NCBI GenBank assembly: GCA_022774755.1
Contig: JALFLK010000021.1
Location: forward strand, 1 to 64,000
DNA length: 64,000 bases
Direction: 5' to 3'
From: a bacterium
GTDB lineage: Bacteria > Bacillota > Clostridia > Oscillospirales > Acutalibacteraceae
The notes under the pieces were generated by a model. It was not told the origin of the DNA and did no database searches. It worked only from the letters and a program-made list of their open reading frames with translations. Shown one piece after another: positions 9,601 through 17,336 of the stretch. A program made the position numbers and the translations under genes. Numbering within the stretch: the first letter of the stretch is position 1; the number at the start of each line of letters is the position of its first letter.

Positions 9601-11686
9601 TTTTCTTAACAATATTCTTATGATGAAGTTGTATTGCCTTTTTGTCCTGTTTGTATTCTTTCTTGAAAACCTTTGTAAACGAGGTGTATTCTGTTTTGAT
9701 TCGTCCTAATATTGCATTGTAATCCAATTCAAAAACCGTTGGTTCATATACCTCAAGGAGTTCATTCTTTAAGGCGTTTATTTCATTAGCCGTTTCAATA
9801 GCCTGTGACAACAGGGCTGTTACGCTATCAATTACATCTGTGTTCCAAGCAGAATAAGGCTTAGTAGAAGTAACTAATTCTTTTAAGTTTCGTTTCTCGC
9901 TTATTAAAGCAGAAGTATTATTTAAAGAATCAGCAGAAGAAAGCTCCGCTATTGATTCATTTGTGTGAATTGTTTTATATTTATCTGCTAAATTATCTGA
10001 CAATGAAATAAGTTCTTTTTTTAGTTTGATGCAATTTGTAATTTCATCAAACAAAGGCTGAATTCCATCAGTCAGTATCCATTCTGATGGGATTTTTTGT
10101 GCTGATTCAATAACATTTAGCACTTCAATTATTTGGTCCACATTTTGGAGAGTATGCGGTACATCCATATGTAGTGTAACAAATACTTCTGCTAGCTTTT
10201 CATCAAAATCTTTGAGTTTAGGCAAAAGATTATTAAGGCGGGAAGTTGCATCGTGTCTAAACTCGTTAGAAACAGATGTTAAGTGGCATTCTCGCCAAGG
10301 ATTGTTTTTAAAGTCATCTGTCATTTTTCCAATGGTGGTAGCAAATTGAGCTAACAGATAACTATATTTATTATATTGTTCTTTTGTCACATTGCGAATA
10401 TCGCTAATATCGAAGATATAATCATCGTAACTATCTAAGTTTGCTACAATACCGTTCACTTCATATATTGATTTACCAAGAGGTTCAATTTTTTCATATA
10501 CTTGCTCAGCATAAGCGTTTAATTTATCCTTGTCTGCTTGTAAAACATTTAATTTTTGGTATGCCTCATCAGTCAATTTAACTTTTTTCTGACTAAGATC
10601 CAATACTTTGCCGAGTTGGTCTAAAACGTTTCTTTTATTTGCCTTATGACTATGTAAAACAAGACAGAAATCAGCTAAGCCGGCACTTGATAATCTGCGG
10701 TGGACGACATCAAGAGCTGCCATCTTTTCAGAAACAAATAAAACCTTTTTACCGTCGGCAAGACTTTCGGCAATTATATTTGTAATCGTTTGGCTTTTAC
10801 CGGTGCCGGGAGGCCCCTGTAAAACAAAGCTAACGCCTTTTTTTGCCATCATGATAGCATCTTGTTGACTGGCATCGGCATCTACAACTTGAAACACATC
10901 AGTCGGTTTCATCTGCTTATCAAAATCGAAATCTGTCATTTCGTCAGGAATTCTGGTAATAGCAGACGCATCACCACTTATTGCTCTTACGATAGGATTA
11001 GCAACGATAGATTCTTTATGTTTGTTTAAATCTGAATACATATTGATTTTCAAAAAAGAAAGCAGACTCAGCCCAACATCCTTTGTAACTGACCAGTTCT
11101 TTAATGTAATACTTCTTTTGACTTCTTCAAGAAAGTCGTCAATATCCCCGTTTTCATCAAACGTAGGCAGAGTAATTCCAAAATCATTTTCAAGTTTATA
11201 AACAAGGGTGGGATTGACAACGATTTCATCTTCGTGAAGTGTTAAAGTATATGGAGATTTAATTGATTCGATTGTTAATGTAACCGGAACTAAAACTAAC
11301 GGAGATGTAAAACTCTGATTGGAGTTTTCTGATTCTGTCCATTTCAGAAAACCAAACGAAAGATACAAGACATTTACACCTTGTTCCTCAATAGCAGTCT
11401 TTGCCTTATTTCTTAAATTTCTAAGTGCTTTTTGCAAATCACTGGTATTTTTATTAGTTTCAACATTAGAAACATATTCGATTTCTGAATTTTCTTCGTC
11501 GTATTCAAAAGGAAAAACCAATGCGTTCTCTTCTTTTACAATCATATTATACAGAGTGCCGCACTCGGGGTATTCAATTTTAACATTTGAGCGTGCAGTA
11601 TCTTTATAATTCAACAATCTATTGCGTTTTCCTAAATCCAATAGTTTGTTTTTCCAAACATCATATTTAACGTCAATATTTGCCAT
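6671..11686 (-). CDS. DUF4011-type superfamily 1 helicase with Vsr-like (MTES_1575-type) nuclease and DUF3320-like C-terminus
   Basis: Walker A 'SFVLQGPPGTGKSQTITNIIAESL'; 'FDIVIFDEASQV'; 'VAITRAKYNVKLVGS'; nuclease 'GIECDGAAYHSAKTARERDRLRQDVLENMGWKIYRIWSTDW'. Start 11686 has RBS ggaggtagttATG, better than the ORF-track start at 11710. Confidence 0.88.
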   Translation of the reverse strand: MANIDVKYDVWKNKLLDLGKRNRLLNYKDTARSNVKIEYPECGTLYNMIVKEENALVFPFEYDEENSEIEYVSNVETNKNTSDLQKALRNLRNKAKTAIEEQGVNVLYLSFGFLKWTESENSNQSFTSPLVLVPVTLTIESIKSPYTLTLHEDEIVVNPTLVYKLENDFGITLPTFDENGDIDDFLEEVKRSITLKNWSVTKDVGLSLLSFLKINMYSDLNKHKESIVANPIVRAISGDASAITRIPDEMTDFDFDKQMKPTDVFQVVDADASQQDAIMMAKKGVSFVLQGPPGTGKSQTITNIIAESLADGKKVLFVSEKMAALDVVHRRLSSAGLADFCLVLHSHKANKRNVLDQLGKVLDLSQKKVKLTDEAYQKLNVLQADKDKLNAYAEQVYEKIEPLGKSIYEVNGIVANLDSYDDYIFDISDIRNVTKEQYNKYSYLLAQFATTIGKMTDDFKNNPWRECHLTSVSNEFRHDATSRLNNLLPKLKDFDEKLAEVFVTLHMDVPHTLQNVDQIIEVLNVIESAQKIPSEWILTDGIQPLFDEITNCIKLKKELISLSDNLADKYKTIHTNESIAELSSADSLNNTSALISEKRNLKELVTSTKPYSAWNTDVIDSVTALLSQAIETANEINALKNELLEVYEPTVFELDYNAILGRIKTEYTSFTKVFKKEYKQDKKAIQLHHKNIVKKISDEEMLSLVEKLRKIDETRQWYADNAKSLREYFGEDVVDENTDYTVYQKRIIAFNAINNAIKIINDMVEIFNHISDKEQLLQEHYQFLYNGILSDWEAIRSALNWAISFKDSISKINVSDYFVKAVCDGNEFIDICKQENDTLEELKRTISFEYRWFVSNFAHPEIFDTIELPDLYNRLNACANGLFLLEEWIDFNSAKANCIAGGLSSFIEVIEQHNIPSQDIIPIFKKRFFRLWLDAVLPEYPAVLNFRRKMQEATIDEFTSLDKMQFEIAKARIKSKLINDLPSLEHFTNGVDEISILKRELNKQRRIMPIRRLFKAIPNLLLTLKPCLMMSPLSVSLFLEAETYKFDIVIFDEASQVCTENAIGAISRAKQVVIAGDSRQLPPTNFFQAAVSEGDFDTDDDDEFDDSDAYESILDEANMLPERTLRWHYRSRHESLIAFSNAKIYKNKLITFPSNIEKVENNGVEYIYVADGYYDRGGKKGNVIEANKVADLVFKHFKEQPYRSLGVIAFGEVQQQAIETVIRERRIQNQEFEPFFSEDKEEAFFIKNLENVQGDERDTIIFSIGYAKDAAGVFRMNFGPLSKSGGERRLNVAITRAKYNVKLVGSIMPTDIDIDKISSEGPKLLRAYIDFAINGTQVLEREITESDIVEHDSPFEEAVYNFLDRKGYKLATQVGCSGYRIDMAVKHPTLSGIYVLGIECDGAAYHSAKTARERDRLRQDVLENMGWKIYRIWSTDWIKDPITEGQKLVEAIENAIANYGIDEDAIKLNLTNNTQNTSADDFVSVEEKELSVQSTENPYGFEEAELPNFSSLPRNRYGYLELTDCIMEVVNTEYPVHYELLCQRLAPLFGNEKATVKIRREADIGLARLGTRIVRKGDFIFPNGYETIPVRMPNSRKIQHICIEELSEAMFRVLQTCVGTTREALCSETTRVYGFNRAGQNISSAMSNAVNALISTGRVEEIEGKLKIKGE

Positions 11687-11700
11687 AACTACCTCCAAAA

Positions 11701-12597
11701 TTACATCCATTTCCCACTATAAGCAGACCATTTGTCAATAATCTCTTTACCTTTGACTGCCGCTACAAACGGTTCTGTAAGAAACTCTTTTATTGTTTTC
11801 AGCACAGTACCGTAATCATCGGTTTTTGTATCAATTTTTCGGACAAATGCTTTCCATTTCTTTTGCATTGCGCCGTCTCTGTCAAAGCCCATTACCTGTT
11901 CAAACTGTTCAACAGTAAAGGCGTGTCCACGATTTTCAAAAGTTTTCTTCAGTGCTTCGGTGAGCATCTTGCCGTCAAAATCAAATTTATTGGCAAGATA
12001 GTAAATATCGTAGTAATCTTTCATTCGGCTTGAAAATTCCATAAGACTGAGAATAGCGTCTATCTTCTCGGCAATGGTTGTTTCAAGGGAGTATGTATTT
12101 ACTGTCGGGGCGTCAAAGTCGGAAAGCTGTGTCGGAATTTTTCGTTTTTCCTGTTTCGGTACAATGACATCCCCTACACCGAAATCAATACTGAACGGTG
12201 TTTTGGTGTTTTTAATGCGAGCTACCACCGATGCACCGATTCCTGCATACTTTTTGGCAACAGCAATAGGGGCAACATCTTTAATTTCAAAAGTGATAAA
12301 GTCGTTTCCGGTAGGTGTTGCAATAATTTCCTCCAACACCGCTTTTAACTGCTCCGGTGTATTTGGTATTTGGCGGAGCAAAAAGTCTACATCAACCGTT
12401 ACTCGGCTGTCAAAGTCGGTAAGTGAATAGATAAACAATCCGCCTTTCAGCACAAGATTTTCTGCATATTTGGATTTTTCCAAATGGCGCAGAAATTCCT
12501 CTTGGCAAAAGAGCTGCAGACAAAGCTGATAACTTCTTCCGCTTTCGGCAGCCTTATTTCTCAGTCGTGCAAGCACGGATGCAGCAATATCAGCCAT
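11701..12597 (-). CDS. AbiEii/AbiGii-type nucleotidyltransferase toxin
   Basis: 'LVLKGGLFIYSLTDFDSRVTVDVDFLLRQIPNT', 'PFSIDFGVGDVIVP', 'TIAEKIDAILSLMEFSSRMKDYYDIYYLAN'. Confidence 0.9.
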   Translation of the reverse strand: MADIAASVLARLRNKAAESGRSYQLCLQLFCQEEFLRHLEKSKYAENLVLKGGLFIYSLTDFDSRVTVDVDFLLRQIPNTPEQLKAVLEEIIATPTGNDFITFEIKDVAPIAVAKKYAGIGASVVARIKNTKTPFSIDFGVGDVIVPKQEKRKIPTQLSDFDAPTVNTYSLETTIAEKIDAILSLMEFSSRMKDYYDIYYLANKFDFDGKMLTEALKKTFENRGHAFTVEQFEQVMGFDRDGAMQKKWKAFVRKIDTKTDDYGTVLKTIKEFLTEPFVAAVKGKEIIDKWSAYSGKWM

Positions 12598-13219
12598 TAA
12601 GCAGTACCTCCATTACATTCATCATTTTTTTATAAACGCCCATTTCTTTTGCATATTTGGAAAGGGTGGCAAGGTTTTTCTTTTCGTCTGATACATAGGC
12701 GTTGATTGCTTTATTAAATATCTCATTATCCAGCTTCGTACGGTATTTGAAACAGTCACAGATAGTGCGTTCACGGTCATATACGGGAAGTGTGACACCG
12801 TTAAAAGTACCTGTTGTTTCACCGAGGTGGTACATATCGTTCTGAACATAATACGCCTTTACCGGTACTTTTTCCTGTATGGCTTTTACGGTTCTGGAAT
12901 AGGAACGGGGAACGGCAATCGTCCACTCACGGGGCGCAAAATCGCTGTAACCGTAATAAAACAGCGCCGATTCAACACAAACGATGCCTTGTGTCATCAA
13001 TTTGGAAAGGAGAACTTCTTCTTTGAGTTCATCCCCAACAGACAGTTTATAATAACCATACCTGACACGTTCAATATATCCCTGCTTAAAAAGTGTATAA
13101 ATATCTTGTTCTTTCAGTCCGGCAGAAATGAAATCAGATTTCTTTGCAACTTCACCGACTGTATTAAATACTTCGTTTACGATATCGTTCTTACTCAAAC
13201 TGCCACCAACTTTCTGCAT
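12590..13219 (-). CDS. AbiEi-family antitoxin / transcriptional regulator
   Basis: 'FISAGLKEQDIYTLFKQGYIERVRYGYYKL...ESALFYYGYSDFAPREWTIAVPRSYSR...YDRERTICDCFKYRTKLDNEIFNKAINAY'; 8-nt overlap with the AbiEii gene. Confidence 0.88.
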   Translation of the reverse strand: MQKVGGSLSKNDIVNEVFNTVGEVAKKSDFISAGLKEQDIYTLFKQGYIERVRYGYYKLSVGDELKEEVLLSKLMTQGIVCVESALFYYGYSDFAPREWTIAVPRSYSRTVKAIQEKVPVKAYYVQNDMYHLGETTGTFNGVTLPVYDRERTICDCFKYRTKLDNEIFNKAINAYVSDEKKNLATLSKYAKEMGVYKKMMNVMEVLLNG

Positions 13220-13407
13220 GCAGTATTCTCATTATGCGTGTTTATATTATAATAGATTGTTTCCTAAATCGCAAGAGGTTTGCACGCTTTTTGTCAATCT
13301 TGCGTGTAAATTTTGAAAAACATATTGCAATTTGAGGTCAAGTACGCTATAATACAAACATAACACTTCCATATTATCCACGGTGAAATTATTCTTGTTA
13401 TCAACCA

Positions 13408-13425
13408 CGATAACAAAATGATAAC
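13408..13425 (+). repeat. Arm-type direct repeat cGATAAC-aaaa-TGATAAC (right end of the element)
   Basis: 118 nt before the core at 13526. Confidence 0.6.
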
Positions 13426-13525
13426 AAGGGCATTTTAGCAAAGGATAATACAGATACATCGTAAAATCAAAACAGAGAGACTAACGAAAAGCAAAATTGC
13501 ATAAACAGAATTGTTTAGTCCTCGT

Positions 13526-13539
13526 CGAGTGGGAATGAT
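13526..13539 (+). repeat. Putative att core, right junction (cgagtgggaatgat)
   Basis: 13/14 match to 722-735. Confidence 0.65.
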
Positions 13540-13596
13540 TTCATACCCTTAAAAAAGCCCACAAATAAAGGCATTTTGCCGCTTTGTTACCCTCTG

Positions 13597-13614
13597 TGGC
13601 AACAAAATGGCAAC
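13597..13614 (+). repeat. Arm-type direct repeat TGGCAAC-aaaa-TGGCAAC (vestigial left end of another element)
   Basis: 71 nt after the core; same repeat type as 604-621. Confidence 0.55.
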
Positions 13615-13764
13615 ATTATTTGAATTATTGTAAAGTGAACTTTTTTATAAATTACAATAGCGAGATTCGGAAATGATTTTTGTAAAATGTTATAAAAATA
13701 TATTGATTTATTATCAGAAAGTATTATAATATCCTTATAAGAAAATTTAAGGAGGTTTACTCAA

Positions 13765-14565
13765 ATGGACAGATTAAAAGATAAGGTAGCTATTGTAACA
13801 GGCTCTACAAGCGGAATCGGCGTAGGAATTGCTCAGCTTTTTGCCGCTGAAGGCGCTAAAGTTGTAATTTGCGGACGCCGTGAAGCTAAAGGACAGGCAG
13901 TAGTTGACAGCATTACAAAAGAGGGCGGAGAGGCAAGTTATCACTTTATGGATATTACCGCAACCGACAGCATTGAAGCTTTGATTAAGGATACTGTTGA
14001 GAAATACGGTAAGGTTGATATTCTTGTAAATAACGCTGCAAATGTTGCTCTTAAAGACGGTCGTGTTGACGAGCTCACACTTGATATGTGGGACGGCATT
14101 TTCCAGAGCGATGTCAGAGGCACTTTCTATGCAATTAAATGCGTTCTGCCTTATATGACAGAAAACGGCGGCGGTTCTATTATCAATATCGGCTCTATGG
14201 CTTCCTGCGGTGGCGACTTAGGTTCAACAGCTTATGCTTGTGCAAAAGCCGGTGTTGATATGCTTACGAAGTCAACTGCTTTACAGTACGGCAAAAGCAA
14301 CATTCGCTGCAACTGCGTTCGTCCCGGCTTAATCGTTACTCCTGAGAATGAGGCTAACGTACCTCAGGTATTAAAGGATATTTTCCTTAACAACATTATG
14401 GTTAATCGTTACGGTTGTCCTAAGGATATTGCCAATATGTGCGTTTACCTGGCTTCTGATGAGAGCGAGTACTTTACAGGTCAGGTTGTTACCGTTGACG
14501 GCGGCTTGAACGCTCACGTTTCAACCGTTGGACAGTTCAAAGAAATGAAGTCACGTACTTGGTAA
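13765..14565 (+). CDS. SDR family NAD(P)-dependent oxidoreductase
   Basis: 'VAIVTGSTSGIGVGIAQLFAAEGAKVVICGRR', 'NNAAN', 'YACAKAG'. Confidence 0.93.
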   Translation: MDRLKDKVAIVTGSTSGIGVGIAQLFAAEGAKVVICGRREAKGQAVVDSITKEGGEASYHFMDITATDSIEALIKDTVEKYGKVDILVNNAANVALKDGRVDELTLDMWDGIFQSDVRGTFYAIKCVLPYMTENGGGSIINIGSMASCGGDLGSTAYACAKAGVDMLTKSTALQYGKSNIRCNCVRPGLIVTPENEANVPQVLKDIFLNNIMVNRYGCPKDIANMCVYLASDESEYFTGQVVTVDGGLNAHVSTVGQFKEMKSRTW

Positions 14566-14609
14566 TTGACTTTTGTGATTTTTGTTTTCGTAACAGTCAT
14601 TAAATAATA

Positions 14610-14645
14610 ATCAGGCGTCATCGGCTTTTTACTGATGACGCCTTT
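14610..14645 (+). terminator. Intrinsic terminator after the SDR gene
   Basis: ggcgtcat...atgacgcc followed by tttta. Confidence 0.7.
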
Positions 14646-14733
14646 TAAACTGCGCAGAATTTGCCCGAAAAATTTCAGATTTGTATTATGGCAGAATTTG
14701 TGGTAAAATGTTTTGGAATCAGAGGCGGTATAG

Positions 14734-16005
14734 ATGGAAAATTTTAAGAAACTAATAATTCACAAGGCAACTTCTGCGTGGCAATACATCAAAACATTTT
14801 TAAAGTGGCTGTTTATAGCCACGGTCACGGGACTTTTAGGCGGTGCCATAGGCTCAGTCTTCAGCATATGTATAAGTTACGCCAATAAATTTAACCAAAA
14901 TGTTTGGTATTTGATTTTTTTGCTTCCTCTTGGCGGAGTTGTAATCACAGCGCTATACAGACTGTGCAAAATAGACAATGACCCCGGAACAAATTGTGTT
15001 TTGGAGTCAATCCGTAATAAAAACAAAGTTCCCTTTGTAATTGCTCCTTTGATTTTTATCAGCACTGTTATTACTCATCTGCTCGGCGGTTCGGCAGGCA
15101 GAGAGGGAGCTGCTCTTCAGCTGGGCGGAAGCTTGGGCACGGCTGTGGGCAGGATTCTTCATCTGAAAGACAGCGATATACATATTGCCGTTATGTGCGG
15201 AATGAGCGGGCTTTTTTCCTCGCTTTTCTGTACACCCATTACGGCGGCATTTTTTGCCCTTGAAGTAATCAGCGTGGGCGTTGCGTATTATTCCGCATTG
15301 GTACCGTGCTTTACTTCTGCGGTTGTGGCTTATTTTGTTTCAATTCATTTTGGTGTTACAACTCTGAGATTTAATATTAGCGGTGTAATTCCCAATCTTG
15401 ACATTATGTCACTTCTGCGTGTTACCGGGCTTGCGGCCGCATGTGCCGTTGTCAGTATCGTTTTCTGTGTGGCAATGCGCAAAACGCAAAAATGGGCAAG
15501 AAGGTTTATAAAAAATGAATATCTGCGAGTTATCGCAGGCGGTTTGATTATAGTTGCCCTCACATTTGCCGTGGGATGCCGTGACTATAACGGCGCAGGT
15601 TCACAAATAATTATGAATGCCGTTGAGGGCAATGCAAAACCCGAGGCATTTGTTTTGAAAATTATTTTTACCGCTGTTACTATCGGATGCGGTTATAAAG
15701 GCGGAGAAATTGTTCCTACGCTGTTTATCGGTTCAACCTTCGGATGTGTTTTCGGAAGTCTTTTGGGCCTTGATCCATCTTTCGGCGCCGCCGTCGGCTT
15801 GGTATGCCTGTTCTGCGGAGTTATAAATTGTCCTATTGCGTCCATACTTCTCAGCGTTGAGGTTTTCGGAGCCGGCGGAATAGTGTTTTTCGGAATTGCC
15901 TGCGCAGTAAGCTATATGCTCAGCGGTTATTACGGACTTTACAGCAGTCAAAAAATTCTCTATTCAAAATTAAAGGCGGAGTACATTAACATAAACGCAA
16001 AGTAA
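14734..16005 (+). CDS. CLC-family anion channel/antiporter, possibly CLC-F-like
   Basis: 'GGSAGREGAALQLGGSLGTAVGR', 'KGGEIVPTLFIGSTFGCVFGSLLG'. Confidence 0.85.
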   Translation: MENFKKLIIHKATSAWQYIKTFLKWLFIATVTGLLGGAIGSVFSICISYANKFNQNVWYLIFLLPLGGVVITALYRLCKIDNDPGTNCVLESIRNKNKVPFVIAPLIFISTVITHLLGGSAGREGAALQLGGSLGTAVGRILHLKDSDIHIAVMCGMSGLFSSLFCTPITAAFFALEVISVGVAYYSALVPCFTSAVVAYFVSIHFGVTTLRFNISGVIPNLDIMSLLRVTGLAAACAVVSIVFCVAMRKTQKWARRFIKNEYLRVIAGGLIIVALTFAVGCRDYNGAGSQIIMNAVEGNAKPEAFVLKIIFTAVTIGCGYKGGEIVPTLFIGSTFGCVFGSLLGLDPSFGAAVGLVCLFCGVINCPIASILLSVEVFGAGGIVFFGIACAVSYMLSGYYGLYSSQKILYSKLKAEYININAK

Positions 16006-16070
16006 AGTGCTTCTGTGTACCCGTATTTGTTATACTGTATTCCGTAAACACTGAAACAAAAAAGATTTTA

Positions 16071-17240
16071 TCAGGCTTTTATCAGAGCTTTGCAGTAATC
16101 GTCACCGCATTTTTGCGGTGATTTTTTTGCTAAATTCAGAATATCGCTTGCAAGAATGTCTTTTTCAAGAATTGTACGGCTTATGCCGTCAAGCTGTCTG
16201 AGTCCGTTTGCAGTCCTTGTTATAATAGGAAGTCGGCAATTTTCAGCGGCGGATTTTAAGGCAATTTCCCCGGGTTTATTAAAACCTAAAATACGAACAT
16301 AGGGAACAGGGAAGCATTGCATTTCCTTTGTGATGCCCAACAGGGCATAAATCATAATCCTGCGCAGACGGGCGTGAGTGTATCTTTTTGTTTTAACAGC
16401 GTCAATTATTTCTGGAATAGAATTATAATTTTTCACAGCCTGAAAAATCCGGTTTTCCAACCCCTCCGTTACATCAGGAAGAACAGCAAAGTCACCGGGG
16501 GTCATTGTACGGAGCTTATAGAGCAATGCGCCTTCGATGTTTTTTACGGAGCAAAGGCTGTCAGGGTCACTAAGATAGGAATAATCAGGCAAATAGTCAA
16601 ATGAGTGTAAATCGTTGTTTAAAAGCATATTTCTTATTTGCGATGCGCTTGCAAAATCGCCGTTTGTCCTATGGCTGTCGTGATGTACTCCTGTTCTTTT
16701 TATGGGAAGAATATCAATTCCCAATGGCTTTGCTGCCTTAATATATTCAATACCCAAAATATTATTCGGCCCGCTGAGTACCTCTGCGTTTTCCTTTCCC
16801 CATAACTCAACTAGGGATTTTTCAACTGCTGCGGGGTAACTCAGTCCATTTGTAAGCTGTTTTTTCAGTTGATTTTTGAATTGTTCCGTTGACTGAATTT
16901 CTGCTGTTTTGATTAGAGATTCCCTGTCGCCCTCAATACCGAAAGCCATTACATTACAGCCAAGGTTATGGGCAATACAAACACCTGATTTTGCAAAAAT
17001 TTCTCCGCTTGAAACTGCGTAAACCGTGGGAAGCTCCGCTATCAGGTCAACGCCGTTGTTTAATGCGGCATTTGCTCTGCTGAATTTATCCGCAATGGCA
17101 ACATCACCACGCTGAACAAAACTTCCGCTCATTATTCCTACAATACAACATCCACCCAACTGCTTTCTGATGCTTTCAATCAGATATTTATGACCGTTGT
17201 GAAAGGGGTTGAATTCGCAAATTACACCCACAGTTTTCAA
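16071..17240 (-). CDS. tmcAL: tRNA(Met) cytidine acetate ligase (YlbM family)
   Basis: 'GVICEFNPFHNGHKYLIESIRKQLG', 'GIMSGSFVQRGDVAIADKFSRA'. Confidence 0.93.
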   Translation of the reverse strand: MKTVGVICEFNPFHNGHKYLIESIRKQLGGCCIVGIMSGSFVQRGDVAIADKFSRANAALNNGVDLIAELPTVYAVSSGEIFAKSGVCIAHNLGCNVMAFGIEGDRESLIKTAEIQSTEQFKNQLKKQLTNGLSYPAAVEKSLVELWGKENAEVLSGPNNILGIEYIKAAKPLGIDILPIKRTGVHHDSHRTNGDFASASQIRNMLLNNDLHSFDYLPDYSYLSDPDSLCSVKNIEGALLYKLRTMTPGDFAVLPDVTEGLENRIFQAVKNYNSIPEIIDAVKTKRYTHARLRRIMIYALLGITKEMQCFPVPYVRILGFNKPGEIALKSAAENCRLPIITRTANGLRQLDGISRTILEKDILASDILNLAKKSPQKCGDDYCKALIKA

Positions 17241-17336
17241 ATTAACTCCACCTTAAAAAAATACTTGAAAATACGCATATTTTGTTATATTATATTATAT
17301 GTTATTAAGTAAAACTTATCAAGAGGAGACGAAAAA

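Larger units (their letters stand above)
722..13539. mobile_element. Integrative mobilizable element (tyrosine integrase, MobV relaxase) with defence-like cargo
   Basis: Core direct repeat cgagtgggaat[a/g]at at 722-735 and 13526-13539. Contains xis, int, mobC-like, rep-like, relaxase, tnpV and cargo. TGATAAC-N4-[T/C]GATAAC paired repeats just inside both ends. Confidence 0.75.

Noticed and set aside
14566-14733. Fluoride (crcB) riboswitch upstream of the CLC gene
   Set aside because: Only a terminator hairpin for the SDR gene and a GGCGG stretch near the RBS; no match to the aptamer as I know it.
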